Below are positions 1 to 6,283 of a stretch of DNA of 13,844 nt, one piece after another. Position 1 is the stretch's first letter. Each line of letters opens with the position of its first letter. A model generated the notes under the pieces. The model worked only from the letters and a program-made list of their open reading frames with translations. It had not been told where the DNA came from and ran no database searches. Source of the DNA: Chloroflexota bacterium (GTDB lineage: Bacteria > Chloroflexota > Dormibacteria > Dormibacterales > Dormibacteraceae); NCBI GenBank assembly GCA_005880525.1, contig VBFW01000012.1, forward strand, positions 1-13,844, read 5' to 3'. A program made the translations under genes and the position numbers.

Positions 1-1059
1 GACGACAAAGTGACAGGCGGTCCGCAGCCGGGCTACAAACCTCAGCTTGTGGGCCTGACCGGAGACGACATCCAGAGCGCCACCCCGGCGCTCGATCAGA
101 ACGGCGTGTCGTGGGTCGTCAATATGACGTTCACCTCACACGGTGGCGACGTTTTCTCGAAGCTGACCCAGGACAACGTCAACGCGTGCCCGGGCGATCC
201 GTCCCTGAGTCAGAGCGCGAACTGCGCTGGGCGCCACCTCTCGATCTGGCTCGACCTGACGCAGAAGGACATCGACAACTGGGAGAACCCCGACTATGTG
301 GGCACCGTCTCGCGACCGTGGGACGCGCCCCAGAACGCGACCGACCCGACGCCGAAGTTCCTCACCGACCCCATCACGCAGGAGCAGATCACCGGCGGTC
401 AGGCCGTCATCAGCGGCTCGTTCACGCAGGCGACCGCCAACGACCTGGCCACCGGTATTAACTCCGGCTCGCTGCCGGTGACGCTGCTGGTACTTGATGT
501 CACGCAGGTCGGGTCGACGTTGGGCGCCGAGTCGGTGAAGCTGAGCCTCGCGGCCGGAATGCTCGGCCTGACGATCGTCGTGATCTTCATGATCGTCTAC
601 TACCGCCTGCCCGGATTTCTTGCCAGCCTCGCGCTGGTCTTCTATGCGGGCGCGGTCTTTGCGGTGTTCAAAGCCTTACCGGTCACGCTGACGCTTGCCG
701 GCATCACTGGCTTCATCCTGTCAGTGGGCATGGCGGTGGACGCCAACGTCCTGATCTTCGAACGCTTCAAAGAAGAGGTGCGGGCAGGCCGCACCATACC
801 CGCCGCGGTCGATGCGGCCGTAAGGCGCGCATGGCCGGCGATTCGTGACTCGAACACGTCAACCCTGATCACGTGCGTGATCCTCGGATTCGTCGGACCT
901 GCGCAGGTCAAGGGCTTCGCGATCGTCCTCGGCATCGGTGTCATCGCCAGCCTGATCTCCTCGATCATCGTGACCCACAACCTGCTGGCGATCGTGCTGG
1001 CCTCGACCCGTTTCCGCCGGCCCGCGCTTCTAGGAGTCGACCGTGCTCGATCCAGCTGA
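1..1059 (+). CDS. secD: Protein translocase subunit SecD, C-terminal part (5' end outside window)
   Basis: SecD works with SecF at the SecYEG channel and uses proton-motive force to complete export of proteins across the cytoplasmic membrane. The frame is open from base 1, so the N-terminal membrane segment and the start of the P1 domain are missing; 352 residues are visible. The P1 base ends with an ITGGQAVISGSFT stretch, then SLPVTLLVLDVTQVGSTLGAESV. Five hydrophobic segments follow (about 541-606, 616-678, 682-753, 859-900, 907-987). The family motif GMAVDANVLIFERFKEE is intact near 730-780. Two extra stretches sit in the extracytoplasmic domain: one with cysteine codons at 187 and 223, the other rich in Asp, Asn and Pro at about 262-370. 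The gene overlaps secF by 17 bases, so the two are probably translationally coupled. The identity is secure. Confidence 0.95.
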   Translation, partial: DDKVTGGPQPGYKPQLVGLTGDDIQSATPALDQNGVSWVVNMTFTSHGGDVFSKLTQDNVNACPGDPSLSQSANCAGRHLSIWLDLTQKDIDNWENPDYVGTVSRPWDAPQNATDPTPKFLTDPITQEQITGGQAVISGSFTQATANDLATGINSGSLPVTLLVLDVTQVGSTLGAESVKLSLAAGMLGLTIVVIFMIVYYRLPGFLASLALVFYAGAVFAVFKALPVTLTLAGITGFILSVGMAVDANVLIFERFKEEVRAGRTIPAAVDAAVRRAWPAIRDSNTSTLITCVILGFVGPAQVKGFAIVLGIGVIASLISSIIVTHNLLAIVLASTRFRRPALLGVDRARSS

Positions 1060-2089
1060 CGAGACGTCAGGGGTGAGCGCCGAGCCCGAGGAGGAAGCGG
1101 AGGAGCTCGAGGAAGAGGAACCCGAGGAGGAGGAGGCGAAGGCCGAAGAGCCTGAGCCAAAAGTCGAGAAGGCTCCGCCCAGGGTCCGCCGCCTCGACAT
1201 CGTCGGTCGCCGCAACTGGTTTTTCCTCATCTCGCTTCTGATCATCATCCCGGGGATCATCTCGATGAGCACCAGGCATTTCCTGCTGGGCATCGACTTC
1301 GCCGGCGGCACCGAGTTCACGGTCAGCTTCGCCAGCCATCCGAACGTCACGAAGGTCGAGGACGCGGTCTCCGGCATGAACATCGACGGATCGGTCATCT
1401 CGACTGGTTCCGGCGGCTACATCATCCGCACGCCGCCACTGTCACCGGCGGCTCAGAAGACTGTCGAGGACGGGCTTGAGAAGGCGCTCGGTCCGATGCA
1501 GCTGCAACAGGTGCTGGAGGTGGGGGGCACGATTGCCACTGAGACCATCGAGTTCGCGCTGCTCGCCGTGGTGCTCGCCTCGGTGGGCATCCTTTTGCTG
1601 CTTGCTATCCGTTTTCGCAATGTGCCTGGTGGATGGCGCGCCGGATTCCAGTTCGGTGGATCGGCGCTCGCGGCGCTGCTGCATGACGTCTTTCTGCTGA
1701 CCGGACTCTTCTCGATCATGGGCGCGGTCCTGGGGTTGCGGATCGGACAGATCGACAGCCTCTTCGTCACCGCTGTGCTCACCGTGGTCGGCTTCTCAGT
1801 GCACGACACGATCGTGGTCTTCGACAGAATCCGCGAGAACCTGCGCGTGAGCCAGAGGCTTTCGTTCGAGCAGGTCGTGAACCTGAGCATCATGCAGACC
1901 GCTGCGCGATCGATCATCACGAGCTTCACCGTCGTGCTCGTGCTGGCGGCGATCCTGATCGCCGGCGGCGCGACGCTGAAGGGCTTCGCGCTCGCACTGC
2001 TCATCGGCATCATCTCCGGCACGTACAGCTCGATCTTCAACGCGGCTCCTCTGCTGGTCGTCTGGCGGAGGCTCCAACCGGTCCGATAG
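1043..2089 (+). CDS. secF: Protein translocase subunit SecF
   Basis: This is the partner of SecD in the SecDF accessory export complex, 348 residues. The GTG start at 1043 is chosen because AGGAG (1032-1036) lies 6 bases upstream. The N-terminal cytoplasmic tail is unusual: residues 7-42 contain 19 glutamates, followed by a basic patch (RVRR, GRR) just before the first membrane segment (about 59-78). The SecF signature GIDFAGGTEF is at 83-92. After the periplasmic domain come five hydrophobic segments, with the family motif GFSVHDTIVVFDRIREN at 250-266 and the closing FALALLIGIISGTYSS segment. The stop TAG is at 2087-2089. The acidic tail is not needed for the identification and is discussed as a finding. 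SecDF directly upstream of rimP is not the usual order in model bacteria. Confidence 0.96.
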   Translation: MLDPADETSGVSAEPEEEAEELEEEEPEEEEAKAEEPEPKVEKAPPRVRRLDIVGRRNWFFLISLLIIIPGIISMSTRHFLLGIDFAGGTEFTVSFASHPNVTKVEDAVSGMNIDGSVISTGSGGYIIRTPPLSPAAQKTVEDGLEKALGPMQLQQVLEVGGTIATETIEFALLAVVLASVGILLLLAIRFRNVPGGWRAGFQFGGSALAALLHDVFLLTGLFSIMGAVLGLRIGQIDSLFVTAVLTVVGFSVHDTIVVFDRIRENLRVSQRLSFEQVVNLSIMQTAARSIITSFTVVLVLAAILIAGGATLKGFALALLIGIISGTYSSIFNAAPLLVVWRRLQPVR

Positions 2090-2094
2090 GTCCT

Positions 2095-2152
2095 CGAGTG
2101 CCGGCAGTCGCGTGCCCGGTGGCTCATTTCGCCAGCCCAGAGCGGGCACTCG
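2095..2152 (+). repeat. Inverted repeat in the secF-rimP gap
   Basis: CGAGTGCC at 2095-2102 is the exact reverse complement of GGCACTCG at 2145-2152. GTGCCC (2112-2117) could pair alternatively with GGGCAC (2144-2149), and TGGC/GCCA can form a small hairpin inside the loop. The element lies in the 122-base gap between the secF stop and the rimP start, upstream of the likely rimP promoter. There is no T-run, so a classical intrinsic terminator is not supported. It may be a weak structured 3' end for secDF mRNA or chance pairing in GC-rich DNA. Apart from this and the promoter-like site I see nothing in the gap. Confidence 0.3.
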
Positions 2153-2158
2153 CGGTGA

Positions 2159-2186
2159 TTCTGGACGCGCCTGCAGCCTGTAAGGT
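2159..2186 (+). promoter_or_regulatory. Candidate promoter for the rimP-nusA-rnpM unit
   Basis: TAAGGT at 2181-2186 matches the TANNNT -10 pattern common in high-GC bacteria, 25 bases before the rimP ATG. A poor -35 candidate (TTCTGG, 2159-2164) lies 16 bases upstream. The position fits, as it would separate the ribosome/transcription cluster from secDF. Only the -10 is convincing. Confidence 0.4.
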
Positions 2187-2211
2187 AGTTGCAGGGGCTG
2201 CGCGGGAGAAC

Positions 2212-2682
2212 ATGCCAACCTGGCCAATAACGTCGATCAGAACGCTGCTCGAGCCCACCCTCGAGCACATGGGCTATGAGCTCTACGCGCTGGAGCAGTC
2301 GGGCCAGTCGGGGCGGACACTGCGGGTCTCGATCGACAGGGTCGAGTCGATCACCATCGCTGACTGCGAGCGCGTCAGCCGCGTCATCGGTCCTCTGCTC
2401 GACAACGCTTTGTTGATCCCTGGACCTTATGACCTCGAGGTCTCGTCACCCGGCGCCGAGCGCGCGCTGCGTGGAAAAGAGGACTACGCGCGTTTTAACG
2501 GCAAGCGGGTGAACGTGCGCTATCGGACAGGGCAGACGGAAACAATCGTCGAGGGCCAGCTGGTCGCAGTAGATGGCGCCGGCATCGCGGTGCAGTCACA
2601 GGGACTGCGCGGACGGGCGCCCGTGATCGTTCACATCGGATGGGATGACGTTGCCTCGGGCAGGCTCGCGGTCAGTCTCTGA
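2212..2682 (+). CDS. rimP: Ribosome maturation factor RimP
   Basis: RimP binds the 30S subunit and assists its late maturation in the cytoplasm. The chosen start is ATG 2212, giving 156 residues, the usual family length. GGGAG at 2204-2208 lies just upstream with a short spacer, and the protein then begins directly with the family N-terminal helix (LLEPTLEHMGYELYALE). An in-frame GTG at 2098 would add 38 residues that do not look like RimP, and it precedes the likely promoter. The family motif SPGAER is at residues 79-84, in EVSSPGAERALRGKEDYARF, followed by the C-terminal SH3-like domain (KRVNVRYRTG, VIVHIGWDDVASGRL). The gene overlaps nusA by 38 bases, the standard rimP-nusA pairing. The identity is clear. 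Confidence 0.94.
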   Translation: MPTWPITSIRTLLEPTLEHMGYELYALEQSGQSGRTLRVSIDRVESITIADCERVSRVIGPLLDNALLIPGPYDLEVSSPGAERALRGKEDYARFNGKRVNVRYRTGQTETIVEGQLVAVDGAGIAVQSQGLRGRAPVIVHIGWDDVASGRLAVSL

Positions 2683-3676
2683 CCGGTCCACCGGCAGCCT
2701 CGCAGACGCGCTGAACGCGCTGTGTGCAGAGCTGGGCATTCCTCTGCCCGAGATGCTGCGCACCGTGGAAGACGCGTTGGCCATGGCTTATGTCAGGGCT
2801 TTCAGTCCGCCAGGGATGGTGACGGTGAAGCTGGACACCGCGTCCGGCGGGCTGGACGTGACGAGCCGCGTGCGTGATGCGAGCGGCAACGAGACCGTCG
2901 TCGTGCTGCCCGCTGAAGAGTTCAAGCGCATGGCCGCGCAGACCGCCAAGCACGCGGTGCTGCGCCACATCCACGACCTCGAGCGCGACAAGGTCCTGCG
3001 CGAGGTGTCGGAGCATCGAGGCGAGCTTGCGACAGGGGTCGTCGACCGCATCGAGGCCGGCACTGTGTACGTCGACCTGGGTCGGGCCGAGGGTGTGATG
3101 CCGACGGAGGAGCAAATCCCCGGCGAGCAGCTGCATCCGGGACGGCCAGTGCTGGTCGTGATCCTCGATCCCCAGCGCAACCACCGGCAGGCGCAGGTGC
3201 GTGTGTCGCGAGCCGCGCGCTCGTTCCTCCACCGCCTGCTGGAGGCCGAGGTCCCGGAGATCAAGGCCGGCACGGTGGAGGTGCGCGCTCTGGCGCGCGA
3301 GCCTGGTCTGCGGACCAAGATCGCCGTCTACTCCATCGAGCCAGGGCTTGACCCGGTCGGCGCCTGCGTCGGACCCAAAGGCGTGCGACACCGCGCGATC
3401 CTCAGCGAGCTTGCCAGCGAGCACGTGGACATCGTTCCCTGGTCTGAAGATTCCGAGGCGTTCGTCGCCGCGGCGCTCGGACCGGCCAAGGTCGAGTCGG
3501 TGTCCATCGACCGCTCGACACGCACAGCCACCGTGATGGTGCCCCGCACGCAGCTGTCGCTGGCCATCGGACGCGACGGGCAGAACGCCCGCCTTGCCGC
3601 CAAGCTCACCGGCTTTCGCATCGACATCAAGCCGAGCGACTCCGAACCTCTCCCGGATGCCGAAGAGCCGGCATGA
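2645..3676 (+). CDS. nusA: Transcription termination/antitermination protein NusA
   Basis: NusA binds RNA polymerase and nascent RNA and modulates pausing, termination and antitermination. The 343-residue protein has the short actinobacterial-type layout without C-terminal acidic repeats. It has an N-terminal polymerase-binding domain (to about residue 125, starting LADALNALCAELGIPLPEML), an S1 domain (about 127-190, with VYVDLGRAEGVMP), KH1 with GPKG at 243-246 in the DPVGACVGPKG stretch, and KH2 with GRDG at 309-312 in QLSLAIGRDGQNARLAAKLTG. KH1 reads GVRHRAILSELASEHVDIV, where most relatives have a GxRVQAV..ELxGEKIDI pattern, so it is somewhat divergent. ATG 2645 lies inside rimP and gives about 18 residues before the conserved helix; TTG 2651 is an alternative. 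The stop overlaps rnpM by 20 bases. Confidence 0.95.
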   Translation: MTLPRAGSRSVSDRSTGSLADALNALCAELGIPLPEMLRTVEDALAMAYVRAFSPPGMVTVKLDTASGGLDVTSRVRDASGNETVVVLPAEEFKRMAAQTAKHAVLRHIHDLERDKVLREVSEHRGELATGVVDRIEAGTVYVDLGRAEGVMPTEEQIPGEQLHPGRPVLVVILDPQRNHRQAQVRVSRAARSFLHRLLEAEVPEIKAGTVEVRALAREPGLRTKIAVYSIEPGLDPVGACVGPKGVRHRAILSELASEHVDIVPWSEDSEAFVAAALGPAKVESVSIDRSTRTATVMVPRTQLSLAIGRDGQNARLAAKLTGFRIDIKPSDSEPLPDAEEPA

Positions 3677-3911
3677 GCCCGTCCGCACCTGCGTCGCCTG
3701 CAGGCAGGAGGCCGGCAAGGGCGCGTTGATCCGGCTCGTGCGAGGGCCGGACGGATCAGCCGCTATGGATCCCACGGGTCGTGCCCCAGGGCGGGGCGCC
3801 TACCTGCACCGCAACCAGGATTGCGTCGGGACCGCCCGAAAACGCCATCAGCTGGAAAGGTCTCTGGGCGCCGCGGTGCCGTCGGAGCTGTGGTCTGAGC
3901 TGAGTCCGTAG
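3657..3911 (+). CDS. rnpM: RNase P modulator RnpM (YlxR family)
   Basis: This small protein of 84 residues belongs to the YlxR family, which sits between nusA and infB in many bacteria. The Bacillus protein binds RNase P RNA and modulates its activity. The family motif RTCVACR (residues 10-16) follows a basic N-terminus (MPKSRHEPV), and the second motif RGAYLHRNQDCV is also present. ATG 3657 is selected because it precedes the conserved RHEPVRTC block and lies in the last 20 bases of nusA. A longer in-frame ATG at 3594 would add 21 residues of Ser/Pro-rich sequence read out of frame from nusA. Overlap with nusA suggests translational coupling. Function in this organism is inferred from family only. 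Confidence 0.9.
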   Translation: MPKSRHEPVRTCVACRQEAGKGALIRLVRGPDGSAAMDPTGRAPGRGAYLHRNQDCVGTARKRHQLERSLGAAVPSELWSELSP

Positions 3912-3921
3912 CCGAGTTTGG

Positions 3922-3955
3922 CGCCCCCTCCTGACCTCCCCGCGAGCGGGGAGGG
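3922..3955 (+). repeat. REP-like palindromic element, copy 1
   Basis: A 5' head CGCCCCCTCCTGAC is followed by the hairpin CCTCCCCG / CGGGGAGG, with left arm 3935-3942 and right arm 3947-3954 around a 4-base loop. The 20 bases at 3922-3941 match 19 of 20 bases of the reverse complement of 12530-12549, so this is one of two related copies. It lies between the rnpM stop and the infB start, just upstream of the infB promoter-like sequence. No T-run follows, so a simple terminator is less likely than a dispersed palindromic repeat. Confidence 0.7.
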
Positions 3956-3969
3956 ATGCGCCCCTCAGA

Positions 3970-3996
3970 TTGGCCCGAGGCGGCGTTGGGGATAAT
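3970..3996 (+). promoter_or_regulatory. Candidate internal promoter for infB
   Basis: GATAAT at 3991-3996 resembles a -10 hexamer in the 98-base rnpM-infB gap. TTGGCC at 3970-3975 could be a -35, but the 15-base spacer is short. The infB ribosome binding site AGAGG (3998-4002) follows immediately, so a transcript from here would have a very short leader and carry little or none of that site. This is weak evidence. Confidence 0.3.
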
Positions 3997-4009
3997 TAGA
4001 GGTTCCTGC

Positions 4010-5827
4010 ATGAAAGCTCACGAACTCGCGCGCGAACTCGGCATCAGCCAGAAAGAGCTGGTGAACTTCCTCCAGCAGAGGCGGCTGACTCGTAACGCCG
4101 CGGCGCCGCTGGCGCCTGGAGCGATCGAGGCCGCCCGCTCGGCCTTCAAGCCCGCCTCGGTGGCGGTCAAGATCGAGCCCAACGGCGATCGCAAGGTCGT
4201 GCTCCCGCCGACGCTGACCGTCAAGGACCTGGCCGACAAGCTCGCCGTGAGCCCGGTCGAGGTCATCAAGAAGCTGATGACCTCCAACATCATGGCCACG
4301 ATCAACCAGGTCATCGACTTCGCGACCGCGGAGATCGTTGCCGACGAGTTCGGCTACACAGTGGACCCGGTCAAGAGCGAGGACGTCGTCCGCAAGACGC
4401 GAGTCGCGGCAGGCGAGGCCGGCGGCATCACGCAGCGCATCGGCGCATACAGAATCGACACGGCCGACGGGCACCCGGTGGTGTTCATCGACACCCCGGG
4501 CCACGAGGCGTTCACCGCCATGCGGGCTCGCGGCGCGCAGGTCACCGACCTGGTAGTGCTCGTGGTCGCCGCGGATGATGGCGTCATGCCGCAGACCGTG
4601 GAGGCGATCCAGCACGCGAGGGTCGCCAGGGTGCCGATCATCGTGGCCATCAACAAGATCGACAAGAGCGCCAATGTCGATCGCGTGCATCAGGAGCTCG
4701 CTGAGCAGGGGATCGTCACGCGCCACTACGGCGGCGAGTACGAATGCGTTCATGTCAGCGCGCGCACCGGCCAGGGCATCGAGGACCTGCTGACCACGAT
4801 CGTCCTTGCCTCGGACATCCTCGAGCTGAAGGCGAATCCCGACCGCAACGCGATCGGCACGATCGTCGACGCGCACCTCGAGCGGGGCCGCGGCCCGGTC
4901 GCCACCGTGCTGGTGCAGGCGGGCACGCTCAAGGTCGGCGACGACTTCGTATGCGGCCACATCTACGGCCGCGTGCGAGCTCTGTCTGACGACCGCGGAC
5001 GCAGTGTCAACGAGGCGCCACCGGCCACGCCCGTGGTCGTGTCAGGCATGAGCGAGGTCCCGCAGGCCGGCGACATCTTCCAGGTAGTCGGCTCGGAGAA
5101 GGCCGCGCGCCAGATCGCGCTCACCAAGCTCATGGAGCGTCGCTCGCAGGAGGCAGCGCGAGACGTCGCGCCACGCATCACGCTCGAAGAGCTCGCTCGC
5201 CGCGCCAAGGAAGGCGAGGTCAAGGAGCTCAGCCTCGTGGTCAAGGCGGACGCCCAGGGCACGCTCGAGGCACTGCTCGCGGCGCTGCAGAAGATCGAGG
5301 ATCCTGTGGTGGCGATCAAGATCGTCGGCCAGGGCGTGGGGCAGGTCAGCGACTCGGACCTACTGCTGGCCGGTGTCTCGAACGCAATCATCTTGTGCTT
5401 CAACCTGAAGGCCACCCCTGCATCACAGGCCGCGGCGGAGAAGGCCAAGGTCGAGGTCCGCTACTACGACGTCATCTACAAGCTGACCGAGGATGTGGAG
5501 CGCGCCGCGAAGGGCATGCGCGAACCCACTTACCGGCAGATCCGCGAGGGCAGGGTCGAAGTCATCACACCGATCAAGATCCCGCGCCTTGGAATCATTG
5601 CCGGCAGCCGCGTGCTCGAAGGCAAGGTCACGCGAGGCGGCTGGGTCAAACTGTTCCGTGGGAAGGAGATGCTCCACGAGGGCAGGATCAGCTCCTTGAA
5701 GCATTTCAAGGAAGATGTTCGGGAGATGCCGGCGGGGCAGGAGTGCGGCATCGGGCTCGAGGGATTCGAGACGTTCACCCAGGGCGACACGATGGAGACT
5801 TATCGGCTCGAGCGGGAAGAAATTTAG
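4010..5827 (+). CDS. infB: Translation initiation factor IF-2, with the G1/P-loop segment missing
   Basis: IF-2 is the GTPase that brings initiator fMet-tRNA to the 30S subunit and drives subunit joining. ATG 4010 is chosen because AGAGG (3998-4002) lies 7 bases upstream and the protein begins with the IF2_N domain (MKAHELARELGISQKELVNF); an upstream in-frame ATG at 3956 adds 18 unlikely residues. The 605-residue frame is open. A second IF2_N-like region covers about 66-118. Switch region GEAGGITQRIGAY starts at 135, G3 DTPGH at 161-165, G4 NKID at 215-218 and G5 SA at 250-251; domains II, III and the fMet-tRNA-binding C-terminus are normal. Oddly, the block that should lie between about residues 118 and 125 is absent, including the beta-strand and G1 motif GHVDHGKT. 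The sequence goes from FGYTVDPVKSE straight to DVVRKTRVAAGEAGG. As written, GTP binding should fail. This could be a real deletion or an assembly error. Confidence 0.93.
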   Translation: MKAHELARELGISQKELVNFLQQRRLTRNAAAPLAPGAIEAARSAFKPASVAVKIEPNGDRKVVLPPTLTVKDLADKLAVSPVEVIKKLMTSNIMATINQVIDFATAEIVADEFGYTVDPVKSEDVVRKTRVAAGEAGGITQRIGAYRIDTADGHPVVFIDTPGHEAFTAMRARGAQVTDLVVLVVAADDGVMPQTVEAIQHARVARVPIIVAINKIDKSANVDRVHQELAEQGIVTRHYGGEYECVHVSARTGQGIEDLLTTIVLASDILELKANPDRNAIGTIVDAHLERGRGPVATVLVQAGTLKVGDDFVCGHIYGRVRALSDDRGRSVNEAPPATPVVVSGMSEVPQAGDIFQVVGSEKAARQIALTKLMERRSQEAARDVAPRITLEELARRAKEGEVKELSLVVKADAQGTLEALLAALQKIEDPVVAIKIVGQGVGQVSDSDLLLAGVSNAIILCFNLKATPASQAAAEKAKVEVRYYDVIYKLTEDVERAAKGMREPTYRQIREGRVEVITPIKIPRLGIIAGSRVLEGKVTRGGWVKLFRGKEMLHEGRISSLKHFKEDVREMPAGQECGIGLEGFETFTQGDTMETYRLEREEI

Positions 5828-5845
5828 CGAGCGTTGATGCTCGCT
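5826..5845 (+). other. Intercistronic hairpin between infB and rbfA
   Basis: AGCGAGC (5826-5832) pairs perfectly with GCTCGCT (5839-5845) around the 6-base loop GTTGAT. It begins inside the infB stop codon and ends 2 bases before the rbfA Shine-Dalgarno GGAGG (5848-5852). No T-run follows. It could stabilise or tune translation at the infB/rbfA junction, but a 7-bp stem can also arise by chance here. Confidence 0.35.
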
Positions 5846-5857
5846 TCGGAGGTCACG

Positions 5858-6283
5858 ATGACCAGCTACCGCACCGACCAGGTGGGCGAGCAGGTGCGTG
5901 GGGAGATCATGTCGATCATCAGGCGGGACCTCAAGGACCCGCGTATCGGCTTCGTCAGCATCACCGCGGTTCGCATGTCGCCGGACCTGCGGCAGGCGCG
6001 CGTGCGCGTGAGCGTGCTCGGCGACCCGGACCAGAAACAGGCGTCGCTGCAGGGATTGATCTCGGCCAAGGGCCTCATCCGCCACGAGCTCGGGCGGCGC
6101 CTCGAGAACCTGAAGTACTCACCCGACCTGCGATTCGAGCTGGACCCGTCGATCGAGTACAGCGTTCATATCAACGAGCTGCTCAAGGAAGTGCTGCCCG
6201 CCGCCGAGAGTTCTGAGGGGTCCCCACGAAATCCAGCCGAAGGCTCCGATTTCGTGGGGTTCACCGAGGAGGACCAGCGATAG
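5858..6283 (+). CDS. rbfA: 30S ribosome-binding factor RbfA
   Basis: RbfA is a KH-type factor needed for late 16S rRNA processing and 30S maturation. The start is ATG 5858, with GGAGG at 5848-5852 five bases upstream, giving MTSYRTDQVGEQVRGEIMSII, the normal RbfA beginning. Upstream in-frame TTG 5834 and ATG 5837 lack a good ribosome binding site. Core motifs are present: LKDPRIGFVSIT, the VRVSVLG strand, LISAKGLIRHELGRRLENLKYSPDLRFELDPSIEY, then HINELLKEV. Length is 141 residues. The last 25 or so residues are a non-conserved polar tail, and that part of the gene contains a strong inverted repeat (6222-6259). The stop TAG overlaps the inferred ATA start of the next gene by 3 bases. Confidence 0.94.
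   Translation: MTSYRTDQVGEQVRGEIMSIIRRDLKDPRIGFVSITAVRMSPDLRQARVRVSVLGDPDQKQASLQGLISAKGLIRHELGRRLENLKYSPDLRFELDPSIEYSVHINELLKEVLPAAESSEGSPRNPAEGSDFVGFTEEDQR
6222..6259 (+). repeat. Long perfect inverted repeat inside the rbfA 3' coding tail
   Basis: CCCCACGAAATC at 6222-6233 is the exact reverse complement of GATTTCGTGGGG at 6248-6259. Within the 14-base loop, AGCC (6235-6238) pairs with GGCT (6242-6245) around GAA, so the RNA could form about 16 base pairs with a small asymmetric bulge. It lies in the non-conserved tail of RbfA and 7 bases before the Shine-Dalgarno of nrnA. It may be a palindromic repeat inserted in frame, or an intra-operonic RNA structure controlling mRNA stability or coupling. 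Confidence 0.7.
6267..6272 (+). promoter_or_regulatory. Shine-Dalgarno site that fixes the nrnA start
   Basis: A perfect AGGAGG at 6267-6272 is followed by 7 bases and then ATA at 6280-6282. No ATG, GTG, TTG or CTG lies at a usable distance in the nrnA frame, so this site points to ATA as the initiation codon. It lies in the last codons of rbfA. Confidence 0.65.

Noticed and set aside
1067..1339. Minus-strand frame opposite the acidic tail of secF, leucine-rich
   Set aside because: It is the antisense reading of Glu codons (GAG/GAA read as CTC/TTC); no start context or conservation is visible.
2098..2211. Longer RimP from GTG 2098
   Set aside because: The 38 added residues do not resemble RimP, and the probable promoter and ribosome binding site lie downstream of 2098.
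2672..3775. Long open frame on the minus strand opposite nusA (367 codons)
   Set aside because: It mirrors nusA, overlaps a well-supported gene, and shows no recognisable domain. High-GC coding DNA often gives such antisense frames.
3956..4009. Longer IF-2 from ATG 3956
   Set aside because: It would start just after the REP-like hairpin with no ribosome binding site, and the family N-terminus begins at 4010.
4382..4411. Simple recombination between repeats GGCAAGAC (HGKT) and CGCAAGAC (RKT) as the cause of the IF-2 gap
   Set aside because: That event would leave GHVDHGKT and remove the following helix. Here the motif itself and the strand before it are gone, so the junction lies further upstream.
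3965..4960. Long minus-strand frame opposite infB (331 codons)
   Set aside because: Its His/Asp/Arg-rich composition is the shadow of IF-2 codons, and it has no motifs.
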